From assembly GCF_030654605.1 (NCBI RefSeq), contig NZ_JAURXB010000114.1:1-64000 (forward strand): DNA of 64,000 nt, given 5' to 3'. The stretch is from Bradyrhizobium sp. Its GTDB lineage: Bacteria; Pseudomonadota; Alphaproteobacteria; Rhizobiales; Xanthobacteraceae. Under the pieces are notes generated by a model, which worked only from the letters and a program-made list of their open reading frames with translations, made no database searches and was not told where the DNA came from. Each line of letters opens with the position of its first letter. Position 1 is the first letter of the stretch. The position numbers were made by a program, and so were the translations under genes. This document shows, in pieces, positions 1 through 8,659 of the stretch.

Positions 1-397
1 AATTGGCGTCGCGCGCCGAAGAGATCGCCGCAGCGAGCACGCCTGCCCGGCCATCGACGTCCTCGGCGCCGTCCTCGCGCCAGACCCGTAAGGAATCCAG
101 CACGGTGGTGATGCCCGATGTCGCCAGCTGCGCGTCATAGGAAACCACCGCCGCGATCGGATCCCAGAATACCTTTGGCCGGGGCACGTAATGGGCTTCC
201 AGATGATCGGTGTGCAGTTCGATCAGGCCGGGCATGACCATGTCGCCGGCCGCATCCTCGCTGCCGGCGGGGGCGTCGCCCTCGCCATATTCCGCGATAC
301 GGCCATTGGCAAAGGCGATCCAGCCGCGTTCGATTACGCGGTCGGCCAGAACGATCCTGGCGTTGCCGATAACGGCGTCGGAACCGGTCGAAGTCAT
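1..397 (-). CDS. phnM: PhnM, alpha-D-ribose 1-methylphosphonate 5-triphosphate diphosphatase (N-terminal part)
   Basis: Only the first 132 residues are present; the gene runs off the left edge. The ATG is the complement of 395-397, 13 bases after phnL. The translation (MTSTGSDAVIG...) contains PGLIELHTDHLEAHY followed by VPRPKV and a SGITTVLD segment, which is the canonical amidohydrolase-fold PhnM signature. The HxD-like metal site is in ELHTDH. In the C-P lyase pathway PhnM releases pyrophosphate from the ribose triphosphate intermediate made by PhnGHI/L, giving the substrate of PhnJ. It is the last visible gene of the leftward phnGHIJKLM operon. A second, divergent PhnM-like protein is encoded at 10323-11516. 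Confidence 0.93.
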   Translation of the reverse strand, partial: MTSTGSDAVIGNARIVLADRVIERGWIAFANGRIAEYGEGDAPAGSEDAAGDMVMPGLIELHTDHLEAHYVPRPKVFWDPIAAVVSYDAQLATSGITTVLDSLRVWREDGAEDVDGRAGVLAAAISSARDAN

Positions 398-410
398 GTC
401 AATTCTTTCC

Positions 411-1124
411 CTATGCCGCTGAGGCAAACGACGTCACGTCGACGATGCGGTCGGCGATCAGATGGCGGATCTCGTCATCATGGACGATGGCGACCATGGC
501 GACATCGGCACGTTTCTTTTGCTCGATCAGTTCGACCACGACAGCGCGGTTGGCGGCATCGAGCGAGGCGGTCGGCTCGTCCAGGAGCAGGATCGGCAGA
601 TCGGAGATGAAGCCGCGCGCGATGTTGACGCGCTGCTGCTCGCCGCCGGAAAAGGTCGAGGGCGGCAGCGCCCACAGCCGCTCCGGAATGTTGAGGCGGC
701 GCAGCAGCTGCCCTGCCCGCGCTTGAGCCTCCGGACGCGCCATTCCATTTGATATCAGGGGCTCGGCCACCACGTCGATGGTCGCGACCCGCGGCACCGC
801 ACGCAGGAACTGGCTGACATAGCCAATTGTGGCGCGGCGCACGCTGAGGATCTGCCTGGGTTCGGCGCTGGCGAGATCGACCAGCGCGCCCTGGTGGCGG
901 ATGCCGATGCGGCCGCCGTCGCAGCGGTAATTGCCGAAGATCATCTTCAGGATCGAGGATTTGCCGGCGCCCGAGGGGCCGGACAGCACGACGCATTCGC
1001 CGGGCTGGACCTGAAAGGTGACGCCGCCCACGACCGGCAGCTCGACCCCACCCTGCAAATGCATGGTGAAGGTCTTTTTCGCACGGCTGATATCGATCAT
1101 CGCGGTCATAGGCTTGTCAGTCAT
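411..1124 (-). CDS. phnL: PhnL, ATP-binding subunit associated with C-P lyase
   Basis: A 237-residue ABC-type ATPase. Visible are the Walker A motif GPSGAGKSS, the signature FSGGEQQRVNIARGF, the Walker B LPILLLDEPTASLD and the switch histidine in VAIVHD. It has no membrane partner in this operon, as expected for PhnL. PhnL is required with PhnGHI for the nucleophilic attack of methylphosphonate on ATP. A GAGGCC ribosome site precedes the ATG. It lies 10 bases after phnK and 13 before phnM. Its position between phnK and phnM, and its HLQGGVELPVVGGV start region, favour PhnL over a transporter ATPase. Confidence 0.93.
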   Translation of the reverse strand: MTDKPMTAMIDISRAKKTFTMHLQGGVELPVVGGVTFQVQPGECVVLSGPSGAGKSSILKMIFGNYRCDGGRIGIRHQGALVDLASAEPRQILSVRRATIGYVSQFLRAVPRVATIDVVAEPLISNGMARPEAQARAGQLLRRLNIPERLWALPPSTFSGGEQQRVNIARGFISDLPILLLDEPTASLDAANRAVVVELIEQKKRADVAMVAIVHDDEIRHLIADRIVDVTSFASAA

Positions 1125-1134
1125 CGACTTGGCC

Positions 1135-1938
1135 TCACGCTGGCAGGATCGAGGAGACGAGCAACTGGGTATAGGGCTCGCGGGGATCGTCGAGCACCTG
1201 ATCGGTCAGCCCGGTCTCGATCACCCGGCCGCCCTTCATCACCATCACCCGGTGCGACAACAGCCGCGCCACCGCGAGGTCGTGGGTGACGATGATGGCG
1301 GCAAGACCGAGTTCGCTGACGAGATTACGCATCAGATCGAGCAGCCGCGCCTGCACCGAGACGTCGAGTCCGCCGGTCGGCTCGTCCATGAAAACAAGGC
1401 GCGGTTCGGTGACCAGATTGCGCGCAATCTGCAGCCGCTGCCGCATGCCGCCGGAATAGGTCCGCGGCGCATCGTCGATGCGCTCGACATCGATTTCGAC
1501 GCGTTCCAGCCACGACGTCGCGGTGTCGCGGATGCGGCCATAGTGATTCCAGCCCACCGCCATCAGCCGCTCGCCGACATTGGCGCCGGCCGACACCGCC
1601 ATCCGCAGTCCCAGCACCGGGTCCTGATGCACATAGCCCCAATCGGTGCGAAACAGGAACCGGCGCTCGGCCTCGCCCAGCGCGGCCAGATCGCGCATCA
1701 CCCCGTCACGCATCCGGTACGACACTTTGCCGGCGCTCGGCGCCAGCTGCGCCGACAACAGCTGCAGCAAGGTCGATTTGCCCGAGCCGGATTCGCCGAC
1801 GATCGCCAGCACTTCCCCGGGATAGAGCGCAAAGGACACGTCGCGGCAGGCGCTGAGCCTGCCATAATTCTTGCCCAGCCCCTCGGCCTGCATCAGCGGC
1901 TGGTCATTGTCCTGCACGGCGGTTGTGTTGTCAGCCAT
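1135..1938 (-). CDS. phnK: PhnK, ATP-binding subunit of the C-P lyase complex
   Basis: 267 residues from the ATG at 1938 (MADNTTAV). The open frame extends further upstream but only inside phnJ. Domains: Walker A GESGSGKST, signature YSGGMRQRLQIARNL, Walker B PRLVFMDEPTGGLDVS, switch histidine VTHD; oligopeptide-type ATPase family. PhnK docks on the PhnGHIJ core and is needed for activity in vivo. The start overlaps the phnJ stop by 8 bases, implying translational coupling. Confidence 0.93.
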   Translation of the reverse strand: MADNTTAVQDNDQPLMQAEGLGKNYGRLSACRDVSFALYPGEVLAIVGESGSGKSTLLQLLSAQLAPSAGKVSYRMRDGVMRDLAALGEAERRFLFRTDWGYVHQDPVLGLRMAVSAGANVGERLMAVGWNHYGRIRDTATSWLERVEIDVERIDDAPRTYSGGMRQRLQIARNLVTEPRLVFMDEPTGGLDVSVQARLLDLMRNLVSELGLAAIIVTHDLAVARLLSHRVMVMKGGRVIETGLTDQVLDDPREPYTQLLVSSILPA

Positions 1939-2815
1939 GCGGCCTCTCCTTGTGCGGGGCCGCGCTTTCGCTGCCGCGATGCCCCTCTGCCTGGCGGCCC
2001 TCGCAATAGTCGGTGTCGGAGCAGACGAACATCCGGCTGCCCTGGTCGTCGGTGACGATTTCGTCGAGATAGGAATCGCCGGCGCCGCACAGCGCACAGG
2101 GCGCATCGAAGCGGTAGCGCGTGAACGGATGATCCTCGAAATCCAGCGACACCACCGAGGTGTAGGGCGGGATCGCGTAGATGCGCTTCTCGCGGCCGGC
2201 GCCGAACAGCTGCAACGCCGGGCAATTGTCCATCTTCGGATTGTCGAATTTCGGCGTCGGCGACGGATCCATCACATAGCGGGCGTTGACCTTCACCGGA
2301 TAGGCATAGGAGGTGGCGATATGCCCGAAGCGCGCGATGTCCTCGTACAGCTTGACGTGCATCAGGCCATACTCGCCGAGCGCATGCATGCGCCGGGTCT
2401 CGGTCTCGCGCGGCTCGAGAAAGCGCAGCGGTTCGGGGATCGGCACCTGATAGACCAGCACCTGGCCGCCATGCAGCGGCGCTTCGGGAATCCGGTGCCT
2501 TGTCTGGATCACGGTCGCGTCCGCCGTGGCGGTCGTGGTCGCGACGCCGGCGGTCCGGGCAAAGAATTTCCGGATCGAGATCGCGTTGGTGGTGTCGTCG
2601 GAACCCTGGTCGATCACCTTCAGCACATCGTCAGGCCCGAGGATCGCCGCGGTCACCTGCACGCCGCCGGTGCCCCAGCCATACGGCATCGGCATTTCGC
2701 GGCTGGCGAACGGCACCTGATAACCGGGAATCGCGATCCCCTTCAGGATGGCGCGGCGGATCATCCGCTTTGTCTGCTCGTCCAGATAGGCAAAATTGTA
2801 GACCGGCGCGTTCAT
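1931..2815 (-). CDS. phnJ: PhnJ, carbon-phosphorus lyase (radical SAM)
   Basis: A 294-residue enzyme that cleaves the C-P bond of alpha-D-ribose 1-methylphosphonate 5-phosphate to methane (or another alkane) and ribose cyclic phosphate. Near the C-terminus C240, C243, C265 and C271 (CALCGAGDSY ... FVCSDTDYC) match the atypical cluster cysteines of E. coli PhnJ almost residue for residue. The glycine-rich segment YGWGTGG is near residue 45. It overlaps phnI by 4 bases upstream and phnK by 8 downstream, so it sits mid-operon in the usual order. Nothing looks degraded. Confidence 0.96.
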   Translation of the reverse strand: MNAPVYNFAYLDEQTKRMIRRAILKGIAIPGYQVPFASREMPMPYGWGTGGVQVTAAILGPDDVLKVIDQGSDDTTNAISIRKFFARTAGVATTTATADATVIQTRHRIPEAPLHGGQVLVYQVPIPEPLRFLEPRETETRRMHALGEYGLMHVKLYEDIARFGHIATSYAYPVKVNARYVMDPSPTPKFDNPKMDNCPALQLFGAGREKRIYAIPPYTSVVSLDFEDHPFTRYRFDAPCALCGAGDSYLDEIVTDDQGSRMFVCSDTDYCEGRQAEGHRGSESAAPHKERPHG

Positions 2816-3921
2816 TCCGCGGCCTCCTGCATCGGCTCCGGGATCTCCACCGTCGCTTCCGAAAACTCCTGGCGCAGCTTGCGCAACAGGCCGAGTTCGG
2901 ACTGGAAGTCGACATAATGCGGCAGCTTGAGATGTTCGACGAAGCCGGTCGCCTGCACATTGTCGGAATGCGACATCACGAACTCCTCGTCCTGGGCCGG
3001 CGCGACGATCTCCTCACCAAGTTCGCGGGCGCGCAGGCTGCGGTCGACCAGCGCCATCGACATGGTCTTGCGTTCCGACTGCCCGAAGGCGAGCCCATAG
3101 CCCCGCGTAAAACACGGGGCTTCCGTCGCCGAGCCCTTGAACTGGTTGACCATCTGGCATTCGGTCAGCGTGACCGCGCCGAGCGGCACGGCGAAACCGA
3201 CGTCTTCGGCCATGAACTCCACTTCGACCTCGCCGAGACGTATCTCGCCGGCGAACGGATGGCTGCGACCGTAGCCGCGCTGCGTCGAATAGCCGAGCGC
3301 CAGCAAAAACCCTTCGTCGGCGCGTGCCAGATTCTGCAGCCGCAAATCGCGATCGGCGGGAAAACTGAGCGGCTCGCGCGTGAGGTCGCCCACCGGTGAA
3401 TTGGCGTCCAGCTGTGGCGAAGGCTCGATCAACCCGTCGCGGCCGAGAATGTCGGTGACGCGTGGCATGGTCGCGGCGGATGCTTCCGCGGTCGCGGGGG
3501 CCTCGGGCTTTGATCCTTCCGCCAGTTCCGGGTCCAGCAGGCGGTGGGTATAATCGAAGGTCGGCCCGAGAATCTGGCCGCCCGGGATATCCTTGAAGGT
3601 CGAGGAGATGCGGCGGCGCACCTGCATCTGGCCGGTATCGACCGGCTCGGAGGCGCCGAAACGCGGCAAGGTGGCGCGGAAGGCGCGGACCAGGAAGATC
3701 GCCTCGATCATGTCGCCGCGCGCCTGCTTCAGCGCCAGTGCCGCGAGCTCGCGGTCATACAGTGAACCCTCGGTCATGATGCGATCGACGCCGAGGCTGA
3801 GTTGTCCGGAGATCTGGGCGAGCGAGAGTTCCGGGACCTCGCGGTCGCCGCGGCGCTCATGCGCCAGTAGCCGATGGGCGTTCTCGATGGCGCGCTCACC
3901 ACCCTTGACGGCGACATACAT
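2812..3921 (-). CDS. phnI: PhnI, C-P lyase core subunit (nucleosidase)
   Basis: 369 residues starting MYVAVKGGERAIENAHRLL, the conserved PhnI N-terminus. PhnI with PhnG, PhnH and PhnL displaces adenine from ATP to form the ribose-methylphosphonate triphosphate. The conserved segments RGYGLAFGQSERK and a C-terminal HYVDFQSELGLLRKLR are present. It starts 3 bases after phnH ends and overlaps phnJ by 4 bases. Length is normal for the family. Confidence 0.95.
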   Translation of the reverse strand: MYVAVKGGERAIENAHRLLAHERRGDREVPELSLAQISGQLSLGVDRIMTEGSLYDRELAALALKQARGDMIEAIFLVRAFRATLPRFGASEPVDTGQMQVRRRISSTFKDIPGGQILGPTFDYTHRLLDPELAEGSKPEAPATAEASAATMPRVTDILGRDGLIEPSPQLDANSPVGDLTREPLSFPADRDLRLQNLARADEGFLLALGYSTQRGYGRSHPFAGEIRLGEVEVEFMAEDVGFAVPLGAVTLTECQMVNQFKGSATEAPCFTRGYGLAFGQSERKTMSMALVDRSLRARELGEEIVAPAQDEEFVMSHSDNVQATGFVEHLKLPHYVDFQSELGLLRKLRQEFSEATVEIPEPMQEAAE

Positions 3922-3924
3922 CCT

Positions 3925-4533
3925 TTAGTCTCCCTTCGCGACAAGCCGCGTGGTGCGCGGTATCGCGACAACGGCATCGTCAGCCACCAGCACGATATCG
4001 ATACCGCGCGGAAACAGCGTGGCGTTGACGGCGAGCCGTTCGAACAGGTCCGCAGGCTGCAGCGTCGCCCGCAACACGGCGGTGCCGTCGATGCCGGGAC
4101 CGCGCAACTCGAATGCAGGGCCCACCGTCAGGCTCTCAACCTGCAGAATTACCGTCGTCGAACGATCGGGATACTCACTGCTGCCAAAGGCAAAACGGTC
4201 GAGCGCCGGGAGGGCTCGCGCGTCACCGACGACCGCAAAGCTGGAGATCGACGAATCCGAGATCACCGGCGCGCTGGTGTGAAATTTGAGCCATTTGGCG
4301 ACATCGGAGGTTTCGGACAGAAGCGGGTCGAGCCAGACCGGCGTATCGTGGTCGAACAATGTCAGGGCGATGGCGGCGGTGCCGCGCATCAAACTGGCGG
4401 GCGCGCCAGATTCGGCGATGACGCGCTGGACGCTGCCCGGGCGCGCCATCGCATCCATTACCGAACGGAAGGTAGTTTGCGCGGAAAGAACCTTGTCCGC
4501 AAACCCGGCAGGCAGTTCGGCAACCGTCGTCAT
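3925..4533 (-). CDS. phnH: PhnH, C-P lyase core subunit
   Basis: 202 residues (MTTVAELPAGFADKVL), normal for PhnH, with the typical early segment FRSVMDAMARPGSVQ. PhnH is a homodimeric, PLP-transferase-fold protein without cofactor that completes the PhnGHIJ core complex. Gaps to phnG and phnI are 3 bases on each side, so one transcript is expected. A central FELRGPGIDG segment fits the family. Confidence 0.93.
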   Translation of the reverse strand: MTTVAELPAGFADKVLSAQTTFRSVMDAMARPGSVQRVIAESGAPASLMRGTAAIALTLFDHDTPVWLDPLLSETSDVAKWLKFHTSAPVISDSSISSFAVVGDARALPALDRFAFGSSEYPDRSTTVILQVESLTVGPAFELRGPGIDGTAVLRATLQPADLFERLAVNATLFPRGIDIVLVADDAVVAIPRTTRLVAKGD

Positions 4534-4536
4534 CGT

Positions 4537-5010
4537 TCAGCCCTCACCGCGCACCATCGTATAGAAATCGACCCGCGTCGCCGCGGTCTCCGAAGCCCTG
4601 CGGTCTCGCTCGGAAATCATTGCGGCACGAAGCGGCGCCAGCACGTTTTCTTCAACCGCCACCGAAAACTCACTCGATTGCACCAATGCGTCGCACAGCG
4701 CGATCATCTGCGCCTTCCGCCTGTCGCGGCCGAGCGTGTAGCCGAAACCGACCTCACCTGAGGCAAGCCGCACCGCGGCACGCGAAACCGTGGCCTCGCC
4801 GAGGTTGAACGGCGCCCCGTCGCCGCCGATGCGGCCCCTCAGCATCACCAGGCCGTTCTCGGGCTCGCGCAGGTTTTCGTAAGCCGGCACAGCGATAGGC
4901 TCGAGACGACGGGCAATCTCCGCAGCATCGGAATGCGCGAGCACCGCCATGGCCGCCTTGCGTTGCGCCTGTTTGCCGTTTTCGTCCGCGACGGTCATAT
5001 CAGCCTTCAT
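4537..5010 (-). CDS. phnG: PhnG, C-P lyase core subunit
   Basis: 157 residues, first gene of the operon. Conserved PhnG features: LRGRIGGDGAPFNLGEATVSRAAVRL and GYTLGRDRRKAQMIALCDALVQ. Two ATGs compete, at 5010 and 4998, each with an AAGG-like site about 8-10 bases upstream; the longer form is listed. Upstream lie the PhnF operator palindrome (5026-5057) and a Pho box (5069-5086). The operon is therefore probably activated by PhoB under phosphate limitation and repressed by PhnF. Confidence 0.93.
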   Translation of the reverse strand: MKADMTVADENGKQAQRKAAMAVLAHSDAAEIARRLEPIAVPAYENLREPENGLVMLRGRIGGDGAPFNLGEATVSRAAVRLASGEVGFGYTLGRDRRKAQMIALCDALVQSSEFSVAVEENVLAPLRAAMISERDRRASETAATRVDFYTMVRGEG

Positions 5011-5025
5011 ATCGGCCTTGCCGGA

Positions 5026-5057
5026 ATCAAGTTGTCTATGTTATTAGACAACTTGAT
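5026..5057. promoter_or_regulatory. 32-bp palindrome, probable PhnF operator
   Basis: Perfect 13-base arms (ATCAAGTTGTCTA / TAGACAACTTGAT) around the 6-base spacer TGTTAT. It lies 16 bases before phnG and 72 before phnF, in the divergent promoter region. GntR/HutC-type regulators bind such inverted repeats. Assignment to PhnF is inferred from position. Confidence 0.8.
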
Positions 5058-5068
5058 AGCGAAGCGCC

Positions 5069-5086
5069 ATGACTGTTTCGTGACAT
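5069..5086 (-). promoter_or_regulatory. Pho box (PhoB site) for phnG operon
   Basis: On the minus strand ATGTCAC-GAAA-CAGTCAT, two 7-base repeats with the 4-base spacer of rhizobial Pho boxes (consensus CTGTCAT-N4-CTGTCAT). It is 59 bases from the phnG start, upstream of the palindrome. Three more sites in this window have the same layout. Confidence 0.75.
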
Positions 5087-5128
5087 CAGGATGATTTTTC
5101 CAATGCCCCTCCCCGGCTTTTTCGCGCC

Positions 5129-5857
5129 ATGAGCATACAGGACGCAGCTTCCGGCGTGGCGTTGTGGCGCCAGGTCGCCGACGGCATCGAGCGCGGCATC
5201 GCCGACGGCCGCTTTGCCGCGGGCGAGCGGCTTCCGGGCGAGACCGAAATCGCCGAAACCTACCGCGTCAACCGCCACACCGTGCGCCGGGCGCTGGCGA
5301 CGCTGGCCGAGCGCGGCCTGGTGCGCGCCGAGCGCGGCAGCGGCACCTACGTGGAAGCGCCGCGTATTGCCTATCCGCTGCGCTCGCGCACCCGGTTTTC
5401 CGAGATCGTCGGCGCCGGCGGCCGCGAGCCGCGCGGCCAGTTGATCGGCGCTTCCGAGGAGCCGGCAACGCGCGAACTGGCGAAGCAGCTCGGCCTCAAG
5501 ACCGCAACACCCCTGATTCGGATCGAAGCGCTGCGGCTGGCCGACCGCACCCCGATCTGCATCGCCACCACCTGGTTGGCTGCGGCGCGCTTTCCCGACG
5601 CGGGACGCACCTACGAGCGGGTGCGCTCGATGACAAAGCTGCTGGCGCATTACGGCATTCGCGACTATCGCCGCGCCTCGACCCGCGTCAGCGCCGCCAT
5701 TGTCGACGCCACCGACGCGATCAGGCTCGACCTCGCGCTCGGACGCCCCGTTCTGGTGGTCGACAGCACCGACGTCGATGCCGGTGGAAAGCCGCTGCTG
5801 ACCACGCGCGCGCGCTTTGCCGCCGAGCGGGTAGAATTTCTGGTCGAGAACGGCTAG
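5129..5857 (+). CDS. phnF: PhnF, GntR/HutC-family phosphonate regulator
   Basis: 242 residues: N-terminal winged helix (residues about 10-75; LPGETEIAETYRVNRHTVRRAL and GLVRAERGSGTYV) followed by a UTRA ligand domain (about 95-240). PhnF proteins repress phn genes until phosphate or phosphonate signals relieve them. It is divergent from phnG across a 118-base region holding the palindrome and Pho box. It converges on phnE2, whose 3' end is 12 bases away. The ligand cannot be read from sequence. Confidence 0.92.
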   Translation: MSIQDAASGVALWRQVADGIERGIADGRFAAGERLPGETEIAETYRVNRHTVRRALATLAERGLVRAERGSGTYVEAPRIAYPLRSRTRFSEIVGAGGREPRGQLIGASEEPATRELAKQLGLKTATPLIRIEALRLADRTPICIATTWLAAARFPDAGRTYERVRSMTKLLAHYGIRDYRRASTRVSAAIVDATDAIRLDLALGRPVLVVDSTDVDAGGKPLLTTRARFAAERVEFLVENG

Positions 5858-5869
5858 CCCCGCGAGATA

Positions 5870-6724
5870 CTACGCGATTTCCCGCCGGCCGATGATCGCG
5901 AAACGGAGTTTGCCGGAAACCCAGTCAATGGAAGATACCGTGATGAGAATCAGCAGAATCAGGAACGACACCTTCTGCCATTCCAGCACCCGGATTTGTT
6001 CGGCGAGTTGAAGACCGATTCCACCGGCCCCGACGATTCCGATGATGGTCGCCGAGCGCGTATTTGACTCAAAATAGTAAAGCACCTGACTGAGCAGGAT
6101 CGGAATGACCTGCGGCAGCAATCCGAACCGGATGCCATGGAGATGGCTGCCGCCGGCCGCAAGCACACCTTCGCCGGGCTTCTTGTCGGCAGCCTCGATG
6201 GCCTCCGAGAAGAGCTTTCCGAAACTTCCGAAATCGCTGCAGATAACTGCGAGAATCCCTGCGAACGGACCCAATCCCACGACGCCGACCCAGATGAGAG
6301 CCCAGATCAAGGTATCGACACCGCGGATGGTATCGAGGCTGCGTCGGGTCAAAATGTGGATGATGCGATTTGCAACCACATTGCGCGCCGCCAGCAGGGC
6401 AACCGGAAACGCCAGCAGCGCCCCGCCCAGCGTGCCCAAGAAGGCAATCGCCACTGTCTCTCCGAGCGCATGTAAATAGATCAACGCCTGCGCCCATGAA
6501 CCGGGATCGGGCGGCACCATCAACTTAAGGAAACCGCCCAGCCTGACCATCCCGTCAGAAAGCCGGTGAAACGGAATGTCGAGCTGGACGATCCCGAACA
6601 CAAACAGCGCGGCGGCCGCGCCGAAGCCCAAGGTGATCTTCCCCCTGTTCCACCAATCAGGGCGAAACAGCTGCGGATGGCGTTCAGCGATGGAGGCCTG
6701 GTTTTCAAAATTGAAGGAACTCAT
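5870..6724 (-). CDS. phnE: PhnE2, phosphonate ABC transporter permease
   Basis: 284-residue inner-membrane permease with about six hydrophobic helices and the cytoplasmic EAA loop region GVLAAGGSHLHGIRFGLLPQVIPI, ending GIVGAGGIGLQLAEQIR. PhnE-type permeases couple to PhnC. It overlaps the upstream permease gene by 4 bases (ATGA type), so the two are co-translated and probably form a heterodimeric channel. Last gene of the phnCDE1E2 unit. Confidence 0.92.
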   Translation of the reverse strand: MSSFNFENQASIAERHPQLFRPDWWNRGKITLGFGAAAALFVFGIVQLDIPFHRLSDGMVRLGGFLKLMVPPDPGSWAQALIYLHALGETVAIAFLGTLGGALLAFPVALLAARNVVANRIIHILTRRSLDTIRGVDTLIWALIWVGVVGLGPFAGILAVICSDFGSFGKLFSEAIEAADKKPGEGVLAAGGSHLHGIRFGLLPQVIPILLSQVLYYFESNTRSATIIGIVGAGGIGLQLAEQIRVLEWQKVSFLILLILITVSSIDWVSGKLRFAIIGRREIA

Positions 6725-7608
6725 CTACCGGCGCCCTCCAGTCCAAGGAGGCGGTGGCGCACGCGCTCTGTGACAAAGTCGATCAGCATAACGGTGACGA
6801 CAATGAGCAAGAGGATGGCGCTCACATCCGTGAAGTAGAATTTGCGGACGGCCTCGATCAAATCCTGTCCGATGCCGCCGGCGCCGACAAAACCCATCAC
6901 CGCAGCGCCGCGCACGTTGATCTCAAATCTCAACAGGGCGTAACTGACAAAATTCGAAAGTACCTGAGGCACCGCACCGAACCGGACAATCTGAATCCAG
7001 CTTCCTCCGCTCGCGGCCACTCCCTCGATCGGGTTATTGTCGATGTTCTCGACAACTTCGGCGAACTGTTTGCCCAGCGCGCCGGTGGTATGGATTGCAA
7101 TGGCAAGAACGCCTGGCAATGCCCCCAGACCGAACGCCAGCACAAAAATCAGGGCAAAGACAATCTCCGGCACAGTCCGGCAGACTTCGAGGACGCGTCG
7201 CGTAACGAAAACGATCGTGCGCGACTTGACGAGATTGGCCGACGCCAGAAAGCAGAGAACGAAGCCGCATATCCCCCCTGCAAGGGTTCCCACATACGCA
7301 ATCAGCAACGTATCGCCGAGAAGCCGCGTCCAGCGAGGCAGCCCCCAAAGCCATTCCGAGAGATCGACCCACGCCGACGAGAACGAAAACTTCGGGGCGG
7401 TACCCGCAAAATAGGCAGGGAATCGCCAGAAATTCTCGGCGAGCATCCTAAGATTGACGTCACCCATCCAGCCGGCGGCAAGTGCGGCGGCGATCAGGAC
7501 GAGCGAACCCAGCCACAGGCGTCGTCGCTTGGCGGCAACCGCGACCGCATAGCGATCGGCAAGCTCTTGCAGCCTGGCTTCCGGAAATTCGGGGACTGCG
7601 GTTCGCAT
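6721..7608 (-). CDS. phnE: PhnE1, phosphonate ABC transporter permease
   Basis: 295 residues, longer at the N-terminus than PhnE2 (a cytoplasmic arm of about 30 residues before the first helix). The EAA loop reads EGVAASGGSWIQIVRFGAVPQVLSN and the segment VGAGGIGQDL follows. Two consecutive phnE genes are common in rhizobia. It follows phnD by 68 bases. No strong Shine-Dalgarno is visible, so the start (ATG, complement of 7606-7608) is chosen by the family pattern. Confidence 0.92.
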   Translation of the reverse strand: MRTAVPEFPEARLQELADRYAVAVAAKRRRLWLGSLVLIAAALAAGWMGDVNLRMLAENFWRFPAYFAGTAPKFSFSSAWVDLSEWLWGLPRWTRLLGDTLLIAYVGTLAGGICGFVLCFLASANLVKSRTIVFVTRRVLEVCRTVPEIVFALIFVLAFGLGALPGVLAIAIHTTGALGKQFAEVVENIDNNPIEGVAASGGSWIQIVRFGAVPQVLSNFVSYALLRFEINVRGAAVMGFVGAGGIGQDLIEAVRKFYFTDVSAILLLIVVTVMLIDFVTERVRHRLLGLEGAGR

Positions 7609-7676
7609 GGGATTTTCTGGCGAGAGTTCAGGCAGGTCTCACGACCTGCCCAAACCATCTCGACCCGTGGTCTTGC

Positions 7677-8585
7677 TCAGGATTTGTGCTTGCGAATGCT
7701 GTCGACAAACCTGGTCAGTTCGATCACCGGCTCATAGGCCTTGTGCTCAACCGCGACGAAAGGCAGCTGCTTTCCCTCGTAGATCTTGTCGAAAGCGGCC
7801 TTGTCCTTCACGGCAATTTCCAGCACGGCCTTCTTGATCGCCGCCTTGAGGTCGGCCGGCAGCGTGCCGAGGTAGGCCATCGGCGAATTCACGATCTGCT
7901 CGGACTTCAGGATGACCTTGAAATCCGCAGCCTTCGCCATGCCCTTGCGCTCCATTCGCAGCAGGTTCGATTCCTTTTCATCGTTCCACCAGTTGAACGC
8001 CGCGTCGCAGGTGCCCTGGGCAAGTCCGATCACCGCGTTTTCATGGCTTCCCGAGTAAACCACCTTGGAGAAGAACTTTTCCGGGTCGATGCCCATCTTG
8101 TCCATCGCGAAACGCGGCACGTTGTTGCCCGACGTCGAATTGGGATCGACGAGGCAGAGATTCTTGCCTTTCAGGTCCTTGATGTCCTTGTAGCTCGACT
8201 CGCTTTTGACATAGAGAACCGAGTAATAGCCCTTGGTCCCGTCGCCATTCACTTCGATTGCGAAGGGCTCGACCTTGGCGCCGATGATGTAGGCACGGGC
8301 GTAGGACGCCGGACCGTACATTGCGATGTGGATATTGCCGGCGCGCTGGCCTTCGATGACAGCGGCATAGTCGTTGGCGATCCGCAGCGTGACTTTGGTG
8401 CCCAGCTCCCGGGTCAGATACTCCGCCAAGGGCGTCCAGCGATCGGTGGTGCCCGAGGCATTCTCATCGGGAACTTTTGCGAACACCAGTTCGGGGTACT
8501 TTGCCTTCCAGTCCTGGGCCGATGCAGCGGAGGCTGTGAATGCCAGTCCCGCCACGACGGCGAGAATCATACGACGGTCGATCAT
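7677..8585 (-). CDS. phnD: PhnD, periplasmic phosphonate-binding protein
   Basis: 302 residues from the ATG at 8585, preceded by CAGGAGAC. An open frame 23 codons longer exists but has no ribosome site and would bury the signal peptide. The N-terminus (MIDRRMILAVVAGLAFTASAASA) is a clear Sec signal. The mature protein has PhnD/TauA-like features: GTTDRWTPLAEYLTRELG, a GPASYARAYIIGA segment, and STSGNNVPRFAMDKMGIDPEKFF. It delivers phosphonates to PhnE1E2. Confidence 0.94.
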   Translation of the reverse strand: MIDRRMILAVVAGLAFTASAASAQDWKAKYPELVFAKVPDENASGTTDRWTPLAEYLTRELGTKVTLRIANDYAAVIEGQRAGNIHIAMYGPASYARAYIIGAKVEPFAIEVNGDGTKGYYSVLYVKSESSYKDIKDLKGKNLCLVDPNSTSGNNVPRFAMDKMGIDPEKFFSKVVYSGSHENAVIGLAQGTCDAAFNWWNDEKESNLLRMERKGMAKAADFKVILKSEQIVNSPMAYLGTLPADLKAAIKKAVLEIAVKDKAAFDKIYEGKQLPFVAVEHKAYEPVIELTRFVDSIRKHKS

Positions 8586-8659
8586 GACGTCTCCTGTTTT
8601 GCAGCGATGTAGCTGGCGGATTTCAGTCCCGCACAACTGTTGATTTACAGACACAGCAC

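Noticed and set aside
5036..5650. Open frame antisense to phnF
   Set aside because: Covers the phnF operator and Pho box and the phnF coding strand; no supporting motif.
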